DNA of 41,631 bases from an uncultured Eubacteriales bacterium (GCA_900546915.1 UREY01000020.1:1-41631), one strand, 5' to 3'. Shown: positions 25,012-33,377, counted from the stretch's first letter. Notes: generated by a model not told the origin, from the sequence alone. Numbers and translations are program-made.

Positions 25012-25479
25012 ATGCGCGCAGTGGTGACGCGGGTGGCCTCTGCTTCTGTCAAAATAGACGGGGTCACGGTTGGAGAGATCGGCAAGGGCTTTCTCATTTT
25101 GCTGGGCGTCGGGCCTGGAGACGGGGAAGCGCAGTGCCGGCGTCTGGCGGAGAAAGCGTTGGGCTTGCGGGTGTTTGAAGATGGGGAAGGCCGAATGAAC
25201 CTGGGGCTGGAGCAGGTTGCCGGGCAGGTTCTGGTGGTGAGTCAGTTTACCCTGTACGGCAATTGCCGGAAGGGCAGACGCCCCAGCTTTACAGAGGCGG
25301 CGCCGCCGGAATTGGGAGAGGCGATGTATGAGCGCTTTCTCCAATTGTGCCGGGAAGCGGGATTTCCGCCGCAGCACGGGAAATTTGGGGCCCACATGGA
25401 GGTGGCCTCAGTCAATGACGGGCCTGTGACCCTTCTTCTGGACACAGACCAGCTGATGGAAGCGAGGAGATCATCATGA
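25012..25479 (+). CDS. dtd: D-aminoacyl-tRNA deacylase
   Basis: The protein has 155 residues, close to the family norm of about 145-150. Start MRAVVTRVASASV; signature SQFTLYG at 77-83 with the conserved Thr80; cross-subunit motif NDGPVT at 135-140. It hydrolyses D-amino acids, and mischarged glycine, from tRNA. The ATG at 25012 is supported by an AAGGA site and by the family start; the open frame extends upstream into the relA 3' end without homology. Its stop overlaps the next start (ATGA). Confidence 0.96.
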   Translation: MRAVVTRVASASVKIDGVTVGEIGKGFLILLGVGPGDGEAQCRRLAEKALGLRVFEDGEGRMNLGLEQVAGQVLVVSQFTLYGNCRKGRRPSFTEAAPPELGEAMYERFLQLCREAGFPPQHGKFGAHMEVASVNDGPVTLLLDTDQLMEARRSS

Positions 25480-26081
25480 TATTGGTAGAAACGTTACCGC
25501 TGGGATCCTTGAGCACCAATTGCTATTTGGTCCGCCGGGAGGGGGCGCACGACTGCCTCCTCATAGATCCCGGAGCCGACGGCCGGCAAATTGCCCAGCG
25601 GCTCGGGCGGGAAAATTTGCATCTTGTCGCCATTGCTCTGACCCATGGTCATTTTGATCATGTGGGCGGTGTGAAGGATTTGCAGCAGGCGACAGGCTGT
25701 TCTGTCTGGCTTCACAGGGCGGATCTGACCTTGCCGGAGTCTCTGACTGCCGGGCCTCTGGAGCCGACGGATTTCTTTGACGGCGGCGACACGGTGGTTT
25801 TGGCCGGTGTTTCCCTGGAGGTCCTGCATACCCCGGGACATACGCCGGGCTCCGTCTGCTTCTTGACGGAGGGCGCGCTGTTCTCCGGAGATACGCTGTT
25901 TGCCCGCTCCTGTGGGCGGATGGACCTGCCCGGCGGCAGCCCGGCGCAAATGCGCGGGTCTTTGGACCGGCTGCGTCAGCTTCCCTTTGCGGGTCCGGTG
26001 TACCCCGGTCATGGCGGTGCTACGACTTTGGCGGAGGAGCGGCGTTGGAATCCCTATTTGAAAGGGGAAGTCCGTTTATGA
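25476..26081 (+). CDS. Metallo-beta-lactamase-fold hydrolase (glyoxalase II-like)
   Basis: The protein has 201 residues. Metal-binding motif THGHFDH (His57, His59, Asp61, His62), HTPGHTPGSVCFL, FSGDTLFARSCGRMDLPGG and terminal YPGHGG. This is the short MBL family often called hydroxyacylglutathione hydrolase-like; the substrate is not identifiable from sequence. It overlaps dtd by 4 bp and hemZ by 4 bp, so the three are translationally coupled. Confidence 0.92.
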   Translation: MILVETLPLGSLSTNCYLVRREGAHDCLLIDPGADGRQIAQRLGRENLHLVAIALTHGHFDHVGGVKDLQQATGCSVWLHRADLTLPESLTAGPLEPTDFFDGGDTVVLAGVSLEVLHTPGHTPGSVCFLTEGALFSGDTLFARSCGRMDLPGGSPAQMRGSLDRLRQLPFAGPVYPGHGGATTLAEERRWNPYLKGEVRL

Positions 26082-27538
26082 AGCTGCTTCTGACCGGGCA
26101 CGAGGAGCGGTATGCCATAGAGCAGCTCCAGCTGTCTTTGTTTCCGGGAGAGCAGATGGAGCCGGTGGACGGTCCTTTCCAGGGCGATGGGGCGGAGTCG
26201 ATTCTCTTCCGTGGGGAGACGTATTTATCCGCCACCACGATTATCTGGTATCATGGTCAGGTATCCCAGTGCGTTCGCCGGATGCATTTGGAAAAGGAGA
26301 CGGTGCAGCTGCGGCGGCGTCTGCTGCAGCGGAGCTACTACGGCGCGGCTTGCCCCCTGCTGCCGGAGCCGCCGGCCTGGGGGGCCCTGGCAGGGGTGCG
26401 TCCGACGAAAATCACGACGAAATTCCTTCTCGAGGGCGGCTCGGTCCGGTCTGCAGAGGCGTTGCTGAAGCAGGTCTACTATGTCACGCCGTTGCGGAGG
26501 CAGCTGTGCATGGAGGCGTCTCAGGCCACCGTGCAGGCGGTCAAACTCTTAAGACCTGGGGATGTTTCGGTATATGTGGGGATCCCCTTTTGTCCCACCC
26601 GCTGTGCGTATTGCAGCTTTGTCAGCGCTTCTGTTTCCCGGTCGGGGGCGCTGTTGGAGACCTATCTTCAGGCGCTGCTCCGGGAAATTCAAGCAGTCGG
26701 CCGGATGTTGGCAAGTTCCGGCCTCCAGGCTCGTACACTCTACATAGGAGGCGGCACGCCGACTACCCTGTCGGCCGAGCAGTTGGAACGGCTGTTGTCG
26801 GCCATTGACCGGCATATTTCTTTGACCGGCTGTCTGGAGTATACCGTGGAGGCCGGTCGTCCGGATACCATTACCGGAGAGAAGCTTCAGGTTTTGGCGC
26901 GCCATGGGGTTCGGCGGGTGAGCATCAACCCTCAATCCATGGATGATCGGGTTCTGGCCCTGTGTGGACGCCGCCACAAGGCGGCGCAGATTCCGGAGAG
27001 CTTTCAGCTGGCCCGTCAAGCCGGGATGGAAGTCATAAATATGGATTTGATCGCCGGACTTCCGGGAGATACGCCGGCCGGTTTCCAGGCCTCCCTGGAG
27101 GCTGTGGCGGCGCTTGCGCCGGAAAATATCACCGTCCATACCCTGGCGCTGAAAAAGGGCGCAGATCTCTATCAACATCCGGAGCGGCTGCCCGACTCCG
27201 AGGCCGTGGGGGAGATGATCCGCTTTTCTCAGGATTATCTGCGTCGGCAGGGCTACAGGCCTTATTATCTCTACCGGCAGAAATATATGTCCGGCAGCTT
27301 TGAAAATGTCGGTTGGTGCAAACCGGGCCGGGCATGTCTGTATAACATTTATATGATGGAAGAGATTCATTCGATCATCGCTCTGGGGGCAGGGGCGATG
27401 AGCAAGGCGAATTTTCCTGGAGGCAGGCTGGAACGGTTTCCGAACCCCAAGTTCCCCCAGCAGTATTTGGAACGGTTAGACCATGTGATTGCGGAAAAAC
27501 AGCGGCTGCTGCAGCTGCTGCGGCAAGGAAAGGAATGA
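26078..27538 (+). CDS. hemZ: Radical SAM coproporphyrinogen III oxidase-like protein HemZ
   Basis: The protein has 486 residues. The radical-SAM cluster motif CPTRCAYC places Cys172, Cys176 and Cys179; YIGGGTPTTL and EAGRPDTI follow, as in HemN/HemW/HemZ. The N-terminal extension of about 160 residues with GVRPTKI is typical of HemZ. Biochemical roles of HemZ are less certain than those of HemN; a function in tetrapyrrole metabolism is the family assignment. The start at 26078 is in the ATGA overlap, with AAAGGGGAAG upstream. Confidence 0.92.
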   Translation: MKLLLTGHEERYAIEQLQLSLFPGEQMEPVDGPFQGDGAESILFRGETYLSATTIIWYHGQVSQCVRRMHLEKETVQLRRRLLQRSYYGAACPLLPEPPAWGALAGVRPTKITTKFLLEGGSVRSAEALLKQVYYVTPLRRQLCMEASQATVQAVKLLRPGDVSVYVGIPFCPTRCAYCSFVSASVSRSGALLETYLQALLREIQAVGRMLASSGLQARTLYIGGGTPTTLSAEQLERLLSAIDRHISLTGCLEYTVEAGRPDTITGEKLQVLARHGVRRVSINPQSMDDRVLALCGRRHKAAQIPESFQLARQAGMEVINMDLIAGLPGDTPAGFQASLEAVAALAPENITVHTLALKKGADLYQHPERLPDSEAVGEMIRFSQDYLRRQGYRPYYLYRQKYMSGSFENVGWCKPGRACLYNIYMMEEIHSIIALGAGAMSKANFPGGRLERFPNPKFPQQYLERLDHVIAEKQRLLQLLRQGKE

Positions 27539-27541
27539 ACT

Positions 27542-28900
27542 ATGGATCTTCTGTTTTCCGGCGTGACGATTGTCACCATGGATGAAGCCATGCACGTGTA
27601 CTTTGACGCTTACCTGGGAGTCACGGGCACGAAAATTTCATACATCAGCAAAGATCCTCCGACTCAGGCGCCTCAGAAAATTATGGACGCCACCGGAATG
27701 GTTCTGATGCCGGGACTCATCAACTGCCATACCCATCTGGCTCTGAGCTTGCTCCGGGGTTATGCCGAAGACTGCGGCCTCAGCCGGTGGCTCAGCGACT
27801 GTGTCTTGCCCCGGGAGGACCGGATGGATCCGAGAGCGGCCCGGGCCGGTGTCCTGCTGTCGCTGGCCGAATGCATTCGGTTTGGAATCACCTCTGTGTC
27901 GGATCTGTATCCTTTTCCGGAGGTGACGGCGCAGGCAGTGGCGGAGGTGGGACTGAAAGCGAACATTGCGCCGGCGCTCACATTATTTTCCGACGAGTCG
28001 GAAGATTTTGATTTTGAGAAAGACCCGTCGTGCCGGAAGCTGCAGGAGCTGGTGGACCAATGGCATGGCTACGATGCAGGCCGCATTTGTGTGGATGCCG
28101 GAATTCACGCGCCGTATACCAGCCATTATAAGCTCTGGGAGCCTTTGAGCGATTACGCCGGGGAAAAGGGCCTGCGTATGCAGGTGCACCTGTCGGAGAC
28201 GGCGGGGGAGGAGGCGGAGAGCCAGGACCGATGCGGCCTCACGACGGCTCAGCTGCTGGACTGCCACCGGGTGTTTGACGTACCGGCTGCTGCGATTCAC
28301 TGTATTTATCTGAGCCGGGAGGATATGAGCCTTTTGGCGCGGCAGGGGGTGAGCGCGGTCCACTGCCCGGTGTCCAATTTGAAACTGATCGACGGCATTG
28401 CGCCGGTGGAGGAAATGGTCCAGGCCGGTATGAATGTGGCTCTGGGCACGGACTCCGCCGCTTCCAACAACAACTTGGATTTGTTTGAAGAAATGAAGGC
28501 AGCGGCTTTAGCCGCAAAGATGAGGACGCAGGACCCGGCTGCGCTGCCGCCCCAGGCTCTGGTGATGATGGCAACGGTATGCGGCGCCAAAGCCCAGGGG
28601 CGGGAGCGGGAGTGCGGCATGCTCAAGGTCGGTATGGACGCGGATCTCATATTGGTGGATTTTACAGCGCCGCACCTGATGCCCTGCCATAATGTGTGGA
28701 GCAGTTTGGTGTATGCGGCCCGGGGTTCCGACGTTGCCCTGACGATGGTACGGGGTAAAATTCTCTATGCCGGCGGTAAGTTTACCACCTTGGATCTGGA
28801 TTCCGTTGTACGGGAGTTGCGGGACTACGCTTTGGACCGGGTTTTTTCGTCGGAGCAGAGTCAGACCGTCACAAGCTCCGACCGCGTTCCGGCGGGCTAA
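27542..28900 (+). CDS. mtaD: Amidohydrolase, 5-methylthioadenosine/S-adenosylhomocysteine deaminase family
   Basis: The protein has 452 residues. Metal-binding NCHTHLALSLLRG (His63, His65), VHLSETAGE with the third metal His, AIHCIYLS, and ALGTDSAASNNNLDLFEEM with the catalytic Asp. This fits the MtaD/TrzN/SsnA group of cytosine-deaminase-like enzymes. Deamination of SAH, MTA or adenosine is the commonest role, but the exact substrate cannot be read from motifs. The ATG lies 3 bp after the hemZ stop, with AAGGAATG as ribosome binding site; it is the last gene of the recJ operon. Confidence 0.88.
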   Translation: MDLLFSGVTIVTMDEAMHVYFDAYLGVTGTKISYISKDPPTQAPQKIMDATGMVLMPGLINCHTHLALSLLRGYAEDCGLSRWLSDCVLPREDRMDPRAARAGVLLSLAECIRFGITSVSDLYPFPEVTAQAVAEVGLKANIAPALTLFSDESEDFDFEKDPSCRKLQELVDQWHGYDAGRICVDAGIHAPYTSHYKLWEPLSDYAGEKGLRMQVHLSETAGEEAESQDRCGLTTAQLLDCHRVFDVPAAAIHCIYLSREDMSLLARQGVSAVHCPVSNLKLIDGIAPVEEMVQAGMNVALGTDSAASNNNLDLFEEMKAAALAAKMRTQDPAALPPQALVMMATVCGAKAQGRERECGMLKVGMDADLILVDFTAPHLMPCHNVWSSLVYAARGSDVALTMVRGKILYAGGKFTTLDLDSVVRELRDYALDRVFSSEQSQTVTSSDRVPAG

Positions 28901-29026
28901 GCGGTCCGACAGCGCGCTGCTTGGTTTGCTCCAAAAGATGCGGTGAAAAAGAACCGGTCTGTGGCTGTCGCGTTTCCTGACGGCACAATGACCCGGATGA
29001 TTTCCACTTAGAAAGAAGGTCTTTCT

Positions 29027-30622
29027 TTGGCTTCTAATAAAAAACAGTCCTTTCTCCATGGCGCGGCGCTGTTGGCCGGTGCCACAGCCATTGTCAAGGT
29101 GTTGGGCGCTCTGTATAAGATTCCCCTGGGAAATATCATCGGCGACGCCGGCTTTGGCTACTTTAATACGGCCTATGACATCTATTCCGTCCTGCTGATG
29201 ATCTCCACAGCCGGCTTGCCTGTTGCGATGAGCCGGATGATTGCGGAGGCCGGAAGCCTGAAACGCTACGGACAAATCCGGCGGATTTATCAGACTGCAC
29301 TGTGTATTTTTCTGATTCTGGGCGTGGGCGGGACGGTGTTGATGACCGGCTTCAGCCGCCCCCTGGCCAATTGGATGAATTCGCCCAATTCCTGGGCGGC
29401 CATTGCGGCGTTGGGACCCTCTGCTCTGCTCATGTGCTTGACTTCCGCGTTCCGGGGATTCTTCCAGGGGCAGGGAGACATGCGGCCCACCTCCGTCAGC
29501 CAGGTCCTGGAGGCGCTTTGCAAGCTGGCAGTGGGCCTGGGGCTGGCCTGGTTCATCATGAAGCAGAAGAACGACACGGCCCTGGCTGCCGGCGGCGCTA
29601 TCTTAGGCGTAACCTCCGGCTGCCTGATTGCCACGTTGTACATGTACAATTCCTACCGTCATGCCCGGCGAGGGCTTTCCTCGGGGGGCGGCGGCGTGTC
29701 TTCCTTCAGCCGGACGGCCAAGCAGCTGCTGTCCATTGCCATTCCCATTACCATCGGTTCGGCCGGTTTACAGATTATTACCCTGGTGGATACCAAGGTG
29801 GTGATGTCGCGGCTCATTGGAGCGGCCGGATTTTCCCAGGCGGAGGCGGATTCCCTGAAGGGCGTATACAACTTTGCTCAGACCATTTTTAATTTGCCGT
29901 ATGCTTTTGTATCCCCGCTCTCCATCAGCATTTTACCGGCCATTGCGGCGCAGCTCACGCTGCGTAACGCCAGAGGCGCCAGAAAGACAGAGGAATCCGC
30001 TGTGCGCATCCTGGGCCTGATCACCATGCCGTGTGCGGTGGGCTTGGTGGCTTTGGCGCAGCCCATTATGGCGCTGCTCCGGGGCTACACCGGCGAGACG
30101 TTGTCCGTTGCCGGTAATTTGTTGGCGGTCCTGGGAGTAGCCCTCATCTTTACCAGCGTGGTCATGCTGACCAATACCATTATGCAGGCCCATGGCTTTG
30201 TGTATTTGCCGGTTATGAATATGTTTATTGGCGGCGTGGTAAAAGTGATCGTCAACTACATCCTGGTAGGAAATCCAAACATCAACATTCAAGGCGCCCC
30301 GGTGGGTACCCTGTGCTGCTATTTATGTATTACGGTTCTGAATATCTTTACCATGCGAAAGGTGATTCGCAAGGCGCCCAGTGTGTCCAAGCACCTGCTG
30401 AAGCCGTTGATCGCCTCTCTGGTGATGGGCGCGGTGGCTTACGGCGGCTGGAGGCTGACGGCTGCGGTGACGGACAGCAGCTTGATTCAGTGCGCTCTGC
30501 CTATTGCGTTGGCAATGGCTGCCTACGTGATTTTGGTCATAGCGCTGCACATTGTCACGTATGACGACTGCATGCTCCTGCCGAAAGGAGAAAAAATAGC
30601 AAAAGCGTTGCGGATTCGGTGA
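29027..30622 (+). CDS. MurJ/SpoVB-like lipid flippase (polysaccharide biosynthesis protein, MOP superfamily)
   Basis: The protein has 531 residues with many hydrophobic helices (12-14 expected). The start GATAIVKVLGALYKIPLGNIIGDAGFGYFNTAYDIY is diagnostic of the SpoVB/YabM group. These membrane proteins flip lipid-linked cell-wall or cortex precursors. The TTG start at 29027 is preceded by AGAAGG; no better ATG exists. Its position before hup and rqcP mirrors the Bacillus yabM neighbourhood, so it is probably the YabM orthologue and not SpoVB itself. No clear promoter was found in the 126-bp gap before it. Confidence 0.9.
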   Translation: MASNKKQSFLHGAALLAGATAIVKVLGALYKIPLGNIIGDAGFGYFNTAYDIYSVLLMISTAGLPVAMSRMIAEAGSLKRYGQIRRIYQTALCIFLILGVGGTVLMTGFSRPLANWMNSPNSWAAIAALGPSALLMCLTSAFRGFFQGQGDMRPTSVSQVLEALCKLAVGLGLAWFIMKQKNDTALAAGGAILGVTSGCLIATLYMYNSYRHARRGLSSGGGGVSSFSRTAKQLLSIAIPITIGSAGLQIITLVDTKVVMSRLIGAAGFSQAEADSLKGVYNFAQTIFNLPYAFVSPLSISILPAIAAQLTLRNARGARKTEESAVRILGLITMPCAVGLVALAQPIMALLRGYTGETLSVAGNLLAVLGVALIFTSVVMLTNTIMQAHGFVYLPVMNMFIGGVVKVIVNYILVGNPNINIQGAPVGTLCCYLCITVLNIFTMRKVIRKAPSVSKHLLKPLIASLVMGAVAYGGWRLTAAVTDSSLIQCALPIALAMAAYVILVIALHIVTYDDCMLLPKGEKIAKALRIR

Positions 30623-30647
30623 TTTTTCCGGGTTTGTAAATTTTCTC

Positions 30648-30676
30648 TTGTAAACCGGGACAAAATATGATAGATT
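30648..30676 (+). promoter_or_regulatory. Sigma-A promoter of hup
   Basis: TTGTAA (30648-30653) and TAGATT (30671-30676) with a 17-bp spacer, 50 bp before the hup ATG. Confidence 0.6.
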
Positions 30677-30680
30677 CATA

Positions 30681-30698
30681 GGGCGCAATGTTGCGCCC
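30681..30698. promoter_or_regulatory. 18-bp perfect palindrome at the hup transcription start
   Basis: GGGCGCAA and TTGCGCCC flank a TG centre, directly over the predicted start site (about 30683). It may be an operator or a 5'-terminal mRNA hairpin. Confidence 0.55.
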
Positions 30699-30726
30699 AG
30701 ATTACCCAGGAAAGAGGCATTGAACG

Positions 30727-31002
30727 ATGAATAAAACTGAATTGATTTCCGCCATGGCGGAACGGTCCGGCCTTTCCAAAAAAGATACGGAGAAGGCGCT
30801 GAACGCCGCCCTGGAGACCATTACCGCCGCTTTGGCTACCGGAGACCGGGTGCAGTTGGTGGGCTTCGGCACATTTGAGACCAAGGACCGTGAGGCCCGC
30901 ACGGGCCGCAACCCCTCTACCGGAGAGCCGATGGAGATTCCTGCCGCCCGGCTGCCTGTATTTAAAGCCGGCAAGGCGCTGAAGGATACCGTAGCTCTGT
31001 AG
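30727..31002 (+). CDS. hup: DNA-binding protein HU
   Basis: The protein has 91 residues, the standard HU length. MNKTELISAMAERSGLSKKD and VGFGTFE, then the DNA-binding beta-arm RTGRNPSTGEPMEIPAARLPVFKAGKALKD with the intercalating proline. It forms a dimer that bends DNA and shapes the nucleoid. The ribosome binding site AAAGAGG lies about ten bases upstream. It has its own promoter and terminator, fitting its usual high expression. Confidence 0.98.
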   Translation: MNKTELISAMAERSGLSKKDTEKALNAALETITAALATGDRVQLVGFGTFETKDREARTGRNPSTGEPMEIPAARLPVFKAGKALKDTVAL

Positions 31003-31004
31003 TC

Positions 31005-31038
31005 AAAAGCCGACGGCGCAATGCGGCCGCCGGCTTTT
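31005..31038 (+). terminator. Intrinsic terminator of hup
   Basis: AAAAGCCG (31005-31012) pairs with CGGCTTTT (31031-31038), with further internal GC pairing and a T4 tail; it begins two bases after the stop codon. Confidence 0.85.
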
Positions 31039-31138
31039 CCTCTACAACAGACGTCCTGCCGGGGAAAGAGAATGCCCGAGCGGGAATCGAGCGAATGCTT
31101 TGCTCCATCCTGGGGCAGCATGTTAAAAGGAGAAGAAT

Positions 31139-31378
31139 ATGAGACTGGATAAATTTTTAAAGGTGTCCCGCTTGATTAAGCGGCGTACCGTGGCCAACGA
31201 AGCTTGTGACAATGGACGCGTCAGCGTCAACGGCCGGGTGGTCAAGGCCTCCTATGATGTGAAGGTGGGCGACCGGTTGGAGATTGCCCTGGGCGGGCGC
31301 ACGCTGGCCGTTGAGGTATTGCAGGTGGCGGAGACCGTGCGCAAGGACGATGCGGCGGCGATGTATCGGGAGGTGTAA
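31139..31378 (+). CDS. rqcP: S4-domain ribosome-associated quality control protein RqcP (YabO)
   Basis: The protein has 79 residues and is almost entirely one S4 RNA-binding domain: MRLDKFLKVSRLIKRRTVANEACDNGRVSVNGRVVKASYDVKVGD. RqcP/YabO assists RqcH in adding C-terminal Ala tails on stalled 50S subunits. AAAAGGAG lies six bases before the ATG. The neighbourhood (YabM-like flippase, HU) supports RqcP over the related Hsp15. In Bacillus the sporulation genes yabP and yabQ, then divIC, follow; here a patatin gene follows after 2 bp. Confidence 0.92.
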   Translation: MRLDKFLKVSRLIKRRTVANEACDNGRVSVNGRVVKASYDVKVGDRLEIALGGRTLAVEVLQVAETVRKDDAAAMYREV

Positions 31379-31380
31379 CC

Positions 31381-32238
31381 ATGGAGCGTGCAGCTCTGGT
31401 TCTGGAAGGAGGGGCCCTCCGGGGAATTTTTTCAGCCGGCGTCTTGGACTTTTTAATGGGCCAGGGCGTACAGTTTCCTTATGTAGTCAGCGTTTCTGCC
31501 GGGACGTGCTGTGCAATGAGTTATCTGTCCGGGCAGATGGGCAGGACCCGGGCTTGTATGATGCCGGACCCGGAAACCCGGTATTACGGTTTGCAGCAGT
31601 TTCGGGAGTCGGGCCAATTCATGGATTTGCGAAAAATGTTCTTGGAATACCCCTATGGGCGGTTTCCGTTTGATTTTCAGGCCTATTTCCATGCGGCGTC
31701 GGAGCATGAGATTGTGGTGACCGATCGCGAAGACGGCTTGCCCCGATACTTAACAGAGCGCTCTGATGAGCGCCGTTTGGGCTTGGCTGCCATGGCTTCC
31801 TGTTCCATTCCGCTTCTCAATCGTCCCGTGGCGCTGGACGGCCGCTTTTATTACGACGGCGGGGTGGGGGATTCCATACCGGTTGGAAGAGCGCTGTCGA
31901 AGGGCTATGGGAAAGTCGTGGCCGTTCTCACCCGGCGGGCGGGCGTTTATCCCAAGGTGGGTTCCAAGGCCCAGGCGGCGTACCGGGTTTTTTTCCGGAA
32001 CGATCCGCAGTTCCGGGAGGCGCTTTTATCCCGGCCTGCCCGGTACCGGGCCCAGGTGGCCTATTTAAACCGGCTGGAAAGCCAGGGGCGGGCTTTTGTC
32101 ATCCGGCCTCAGGTGCCGGAGCTGTCCCACCTGGAAAAAAATCCGGAGCTGGCCGCCAGCTATTACCGCCACGGTTACACGTGGATGGCCGGTCGGTGGC
32201 CCGATCTGCAGGCGTTTTTGAGCAGGGAGCCGGAATAA
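31381..32238 (+). CDS. Patatin-like phospholipase (YjjU/RssA type)
   Basis: The protein has 285 residues. The oxyanion loop is LVLEGGALRG, the nucleophile motif is SVSAG with Ser39, and the catalytic dyad Asp159 is in FYYDGGVGDSIPV. The first Gly of the usual GxSxG is Ser (Ser37). No signal peptide is present, so it is probably a cytoplasmic lipid acyl hydrolase of unknown physiological substrate. It begins two bases after rqcP, with GGGAGG as ribosome binding site, and is probably co-transcribed with it. Confidence 0.9.
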   Translation: MERAALVLEGGALRGIFSAGVLDFLMGQGVQFPYVVSVSAGTCCAMSYLSGQMGRTRACMMPDPETRYYGLQQFRESGQFMDLRKMFLEYPYGRFPFDFQAYFHAASEHEIVVTDREDGLPRYLTERSDERRLGLAAMASCSIPLLNRPVALDGRFYYDGGVGDSIPVGRALSKGYGKVVAVLTRRAGVYPKVGSKAQAAYRVFFRNDPQFREALLSRPARYRAQVAYLNRLESQGRAFVIRPQVPELSHLEKNPELAASYYRHGYTWMAGRWPDLQAFLSREPE

Positions 32239-32256
32239 AAAAGAGGTCCCCGGCCA

Positions 32257-32307
32257 TAAAAAATTTGCCGCCTCGAACAGAGCGTACGCTCTGAAACGGG
32301 GCGGCAA
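32257..32307 (-). terminator. Terminator between convergent patatin and spo0A genes
   Basis: On the minus strand TTGCCGCC (32307-32300) pairs with GGCGGCAA (32272-32265) and is followed by a U-rich run. A perfect 16-bp palindrome (32278-32293) is nested in the loop. A-rich sequence on the other side may let it work in both directions. Confidence 0.8.
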
Positions 32308-32318
32308 TGAAACGGGGT

Positions 32319-33104
32319 TCATTGGGCAGCGTCCATGGATTTGAGCTGCAGCTGCAGTTTGTCCGCAATGAGGGCGATGAATTCGGAATTGGTTGGTTTT
32401 CCCTTGGTATTGCTGACGGTGTAGCCGAAAAACCGTTGCAGCGTATCCAGATCGCCCCGGTCCCAGGCTACTTCGATGGCGTGGCGGATTGCCCGCTCTA
32501 CCCGGGATGGGGTGGTGCCGAAGGTTTTCGCAACTTGAGGATACAAAACCTTGGTAATGGCGTTGATCACATCCATATCATTGACTGCAATGACAATGGC
32601 CTCCCGCAGGTATTGATAACCTTTGATGTGGGCCGGTACGCCGATCTCATGAATGATGCCGGTTACCATGGACTCGATGTTCGGCTCCGGCTGTGCCGGC
32701 CGGCGGACCAGGGCGGGGCGCTTGGTTGCCTGGCTGGCGCGAATTTCCTCCAGTCGCTCGACCAGCGCAGACATATCGCAAGGTTTCAGCATCAAATACT
32801 GCACGCCCAGGTTGGATACCGTCATCGCTACGTAATCTGTCACGAACCCGGAGGTCACCAGACCGACAGGCGGCTTGTCCATGGCATTGGCATAGCGCAG
32901 AACGCTGATGCCGTCCCGCTTGGCCAGCATGAGATCCAGTACCAGAATATCCGGCTTGGTTTGTTCCAGCAGGCGGACCGCCTCTTCTCCGTCCGTGGCT
33001 GTGCCCACCAGGTCGTAGCCGTCCAGCTGCTGCAGCTCGTTTTTCAAGTGACCGCAGAATGCCTCGCTGCTATCTGCGATCAAAACCTTGATCCGATTCT
33101 CCAT
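32319..33104 (-). CDS. spo0A: Sporulation master regulator Spo0A
   Basis: The protein has 261 residues. The receiver domain covers about 1-120 with phospho-acceptor Asp57 ([10 protein letters not shown]) and Lys in YLMLKPCD. A linker follows, then a Spo0A C-terminal DNA-binding domain whose sequence is diagnostic: [19 protein letters not shown] and [18 protein letters not shown], then [19 protein letters not shown]. The acidic pocket reads IADSSEA, with Ser where the second Asp usually is, and the usual MPHLDG loop is LAKRDG. The start at 33104 has GAGAGG six bases upstream; an in-frame TTG at 33122 would place that site inside the gene. Its upstream region carries several 0A-box-like sites, suggesting autoregulation. 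Confidence 0.97.
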   Translation of the reverse strand: MENRIKVLIADSSEAFCGHLKNELQQLDGYDLVGTATDGEEAVRLLEQTKPDILVLDLMLAKRDGISVLRYANAMDKPPVGLVTSGFVTDYVAMTVSNLGVQYLMLKPCDMSALVERLEEIRASQATKRPALVRRPAQPEPNIESMVTGIIHEIGVPAHIKGYQYLREAIVIAVNDMDVINAITKVLYPQVAKTFGTTPSRVERAIRHAIEVAWDRGDLDTLQRFFGYTVSNTKGKPTNSEFIALIADKLQLQLKSMDAAQ

Positions 33105-33157
33105 GAATTTCCTCTCCTCCAATCAGTTTAGACACCGCTCTGGCCAATCCGCATAGG

Positions 33158-33172
33158 CCGTCGCTGCGACGG
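33158..33172. promoter_or_regulatory. 15-bp palindrome at the spo0A transcription start
   Basis: CCGTCGC and GCGACGG flank one base. It begins five bases downstream of the predicted -10 box, covering the likely start site. It could be an operator or a 5' mRNA hairpin. Confidence 0.5.
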
Positions 33173-33176
33173 TTCT

Positions 33177-33205
33177 AAATTATCATAAAGCCGCAGGTTT
33201 TGCAA
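33177..33205 (-). promoter_or_regulatory. Probable sigma-A promoter of spo0A
   Basis: On the minus strand TTGCAA (33205-33200) and TAATTT (33182-33177) with a 17-bp spacer. The -10 is weak, so activation by a regulator is plausible. Confidence 0.5.
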
Positions 33206-33235
33206 GGTCATTTTCATAACAATCGTTCCCTAAGG

Positions 33236-33347
33236 TTCGACTAAAATCTTGCTTTCTAATGAGAAAACCGAATTTTTTGTTATGTTTTGTCGAATGGTGA
33301 TGCTTTGTGACGCTGTTTTTTGTCAAACAGAAAGTTTTCTTGACGAA
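33236..33347. promoter_or_regulatory. Cluster of 0A-box-like Spo0A binding sites upstream of spo0A
   Basis: Two full matches to the 0A consensus TTTGTCRAA occur on the plus strand: TTTGTCGAA (33286-33294) and TTTGTCAAA (33319-33327). A third, TGACGAA (33341-33347), fits TGNCGAA. AGTCGAA on the minus strand (33242-33236) matches six of seven core bases. All lie 30-145 bp upstream of the spo0A -35. Confidence 0.6.
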
Positions 33348-33377
33348 TGCAGGCGGTGATAGCAGGAAGAGCATTTC

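Noticed and set aside
33183..33374. Minus-strand ORF in the spo0A upstream region
   Set aside because: AT-rich random-looking frame that overlaps the promoter and 0A-box cluster, without a ribosome binding site.
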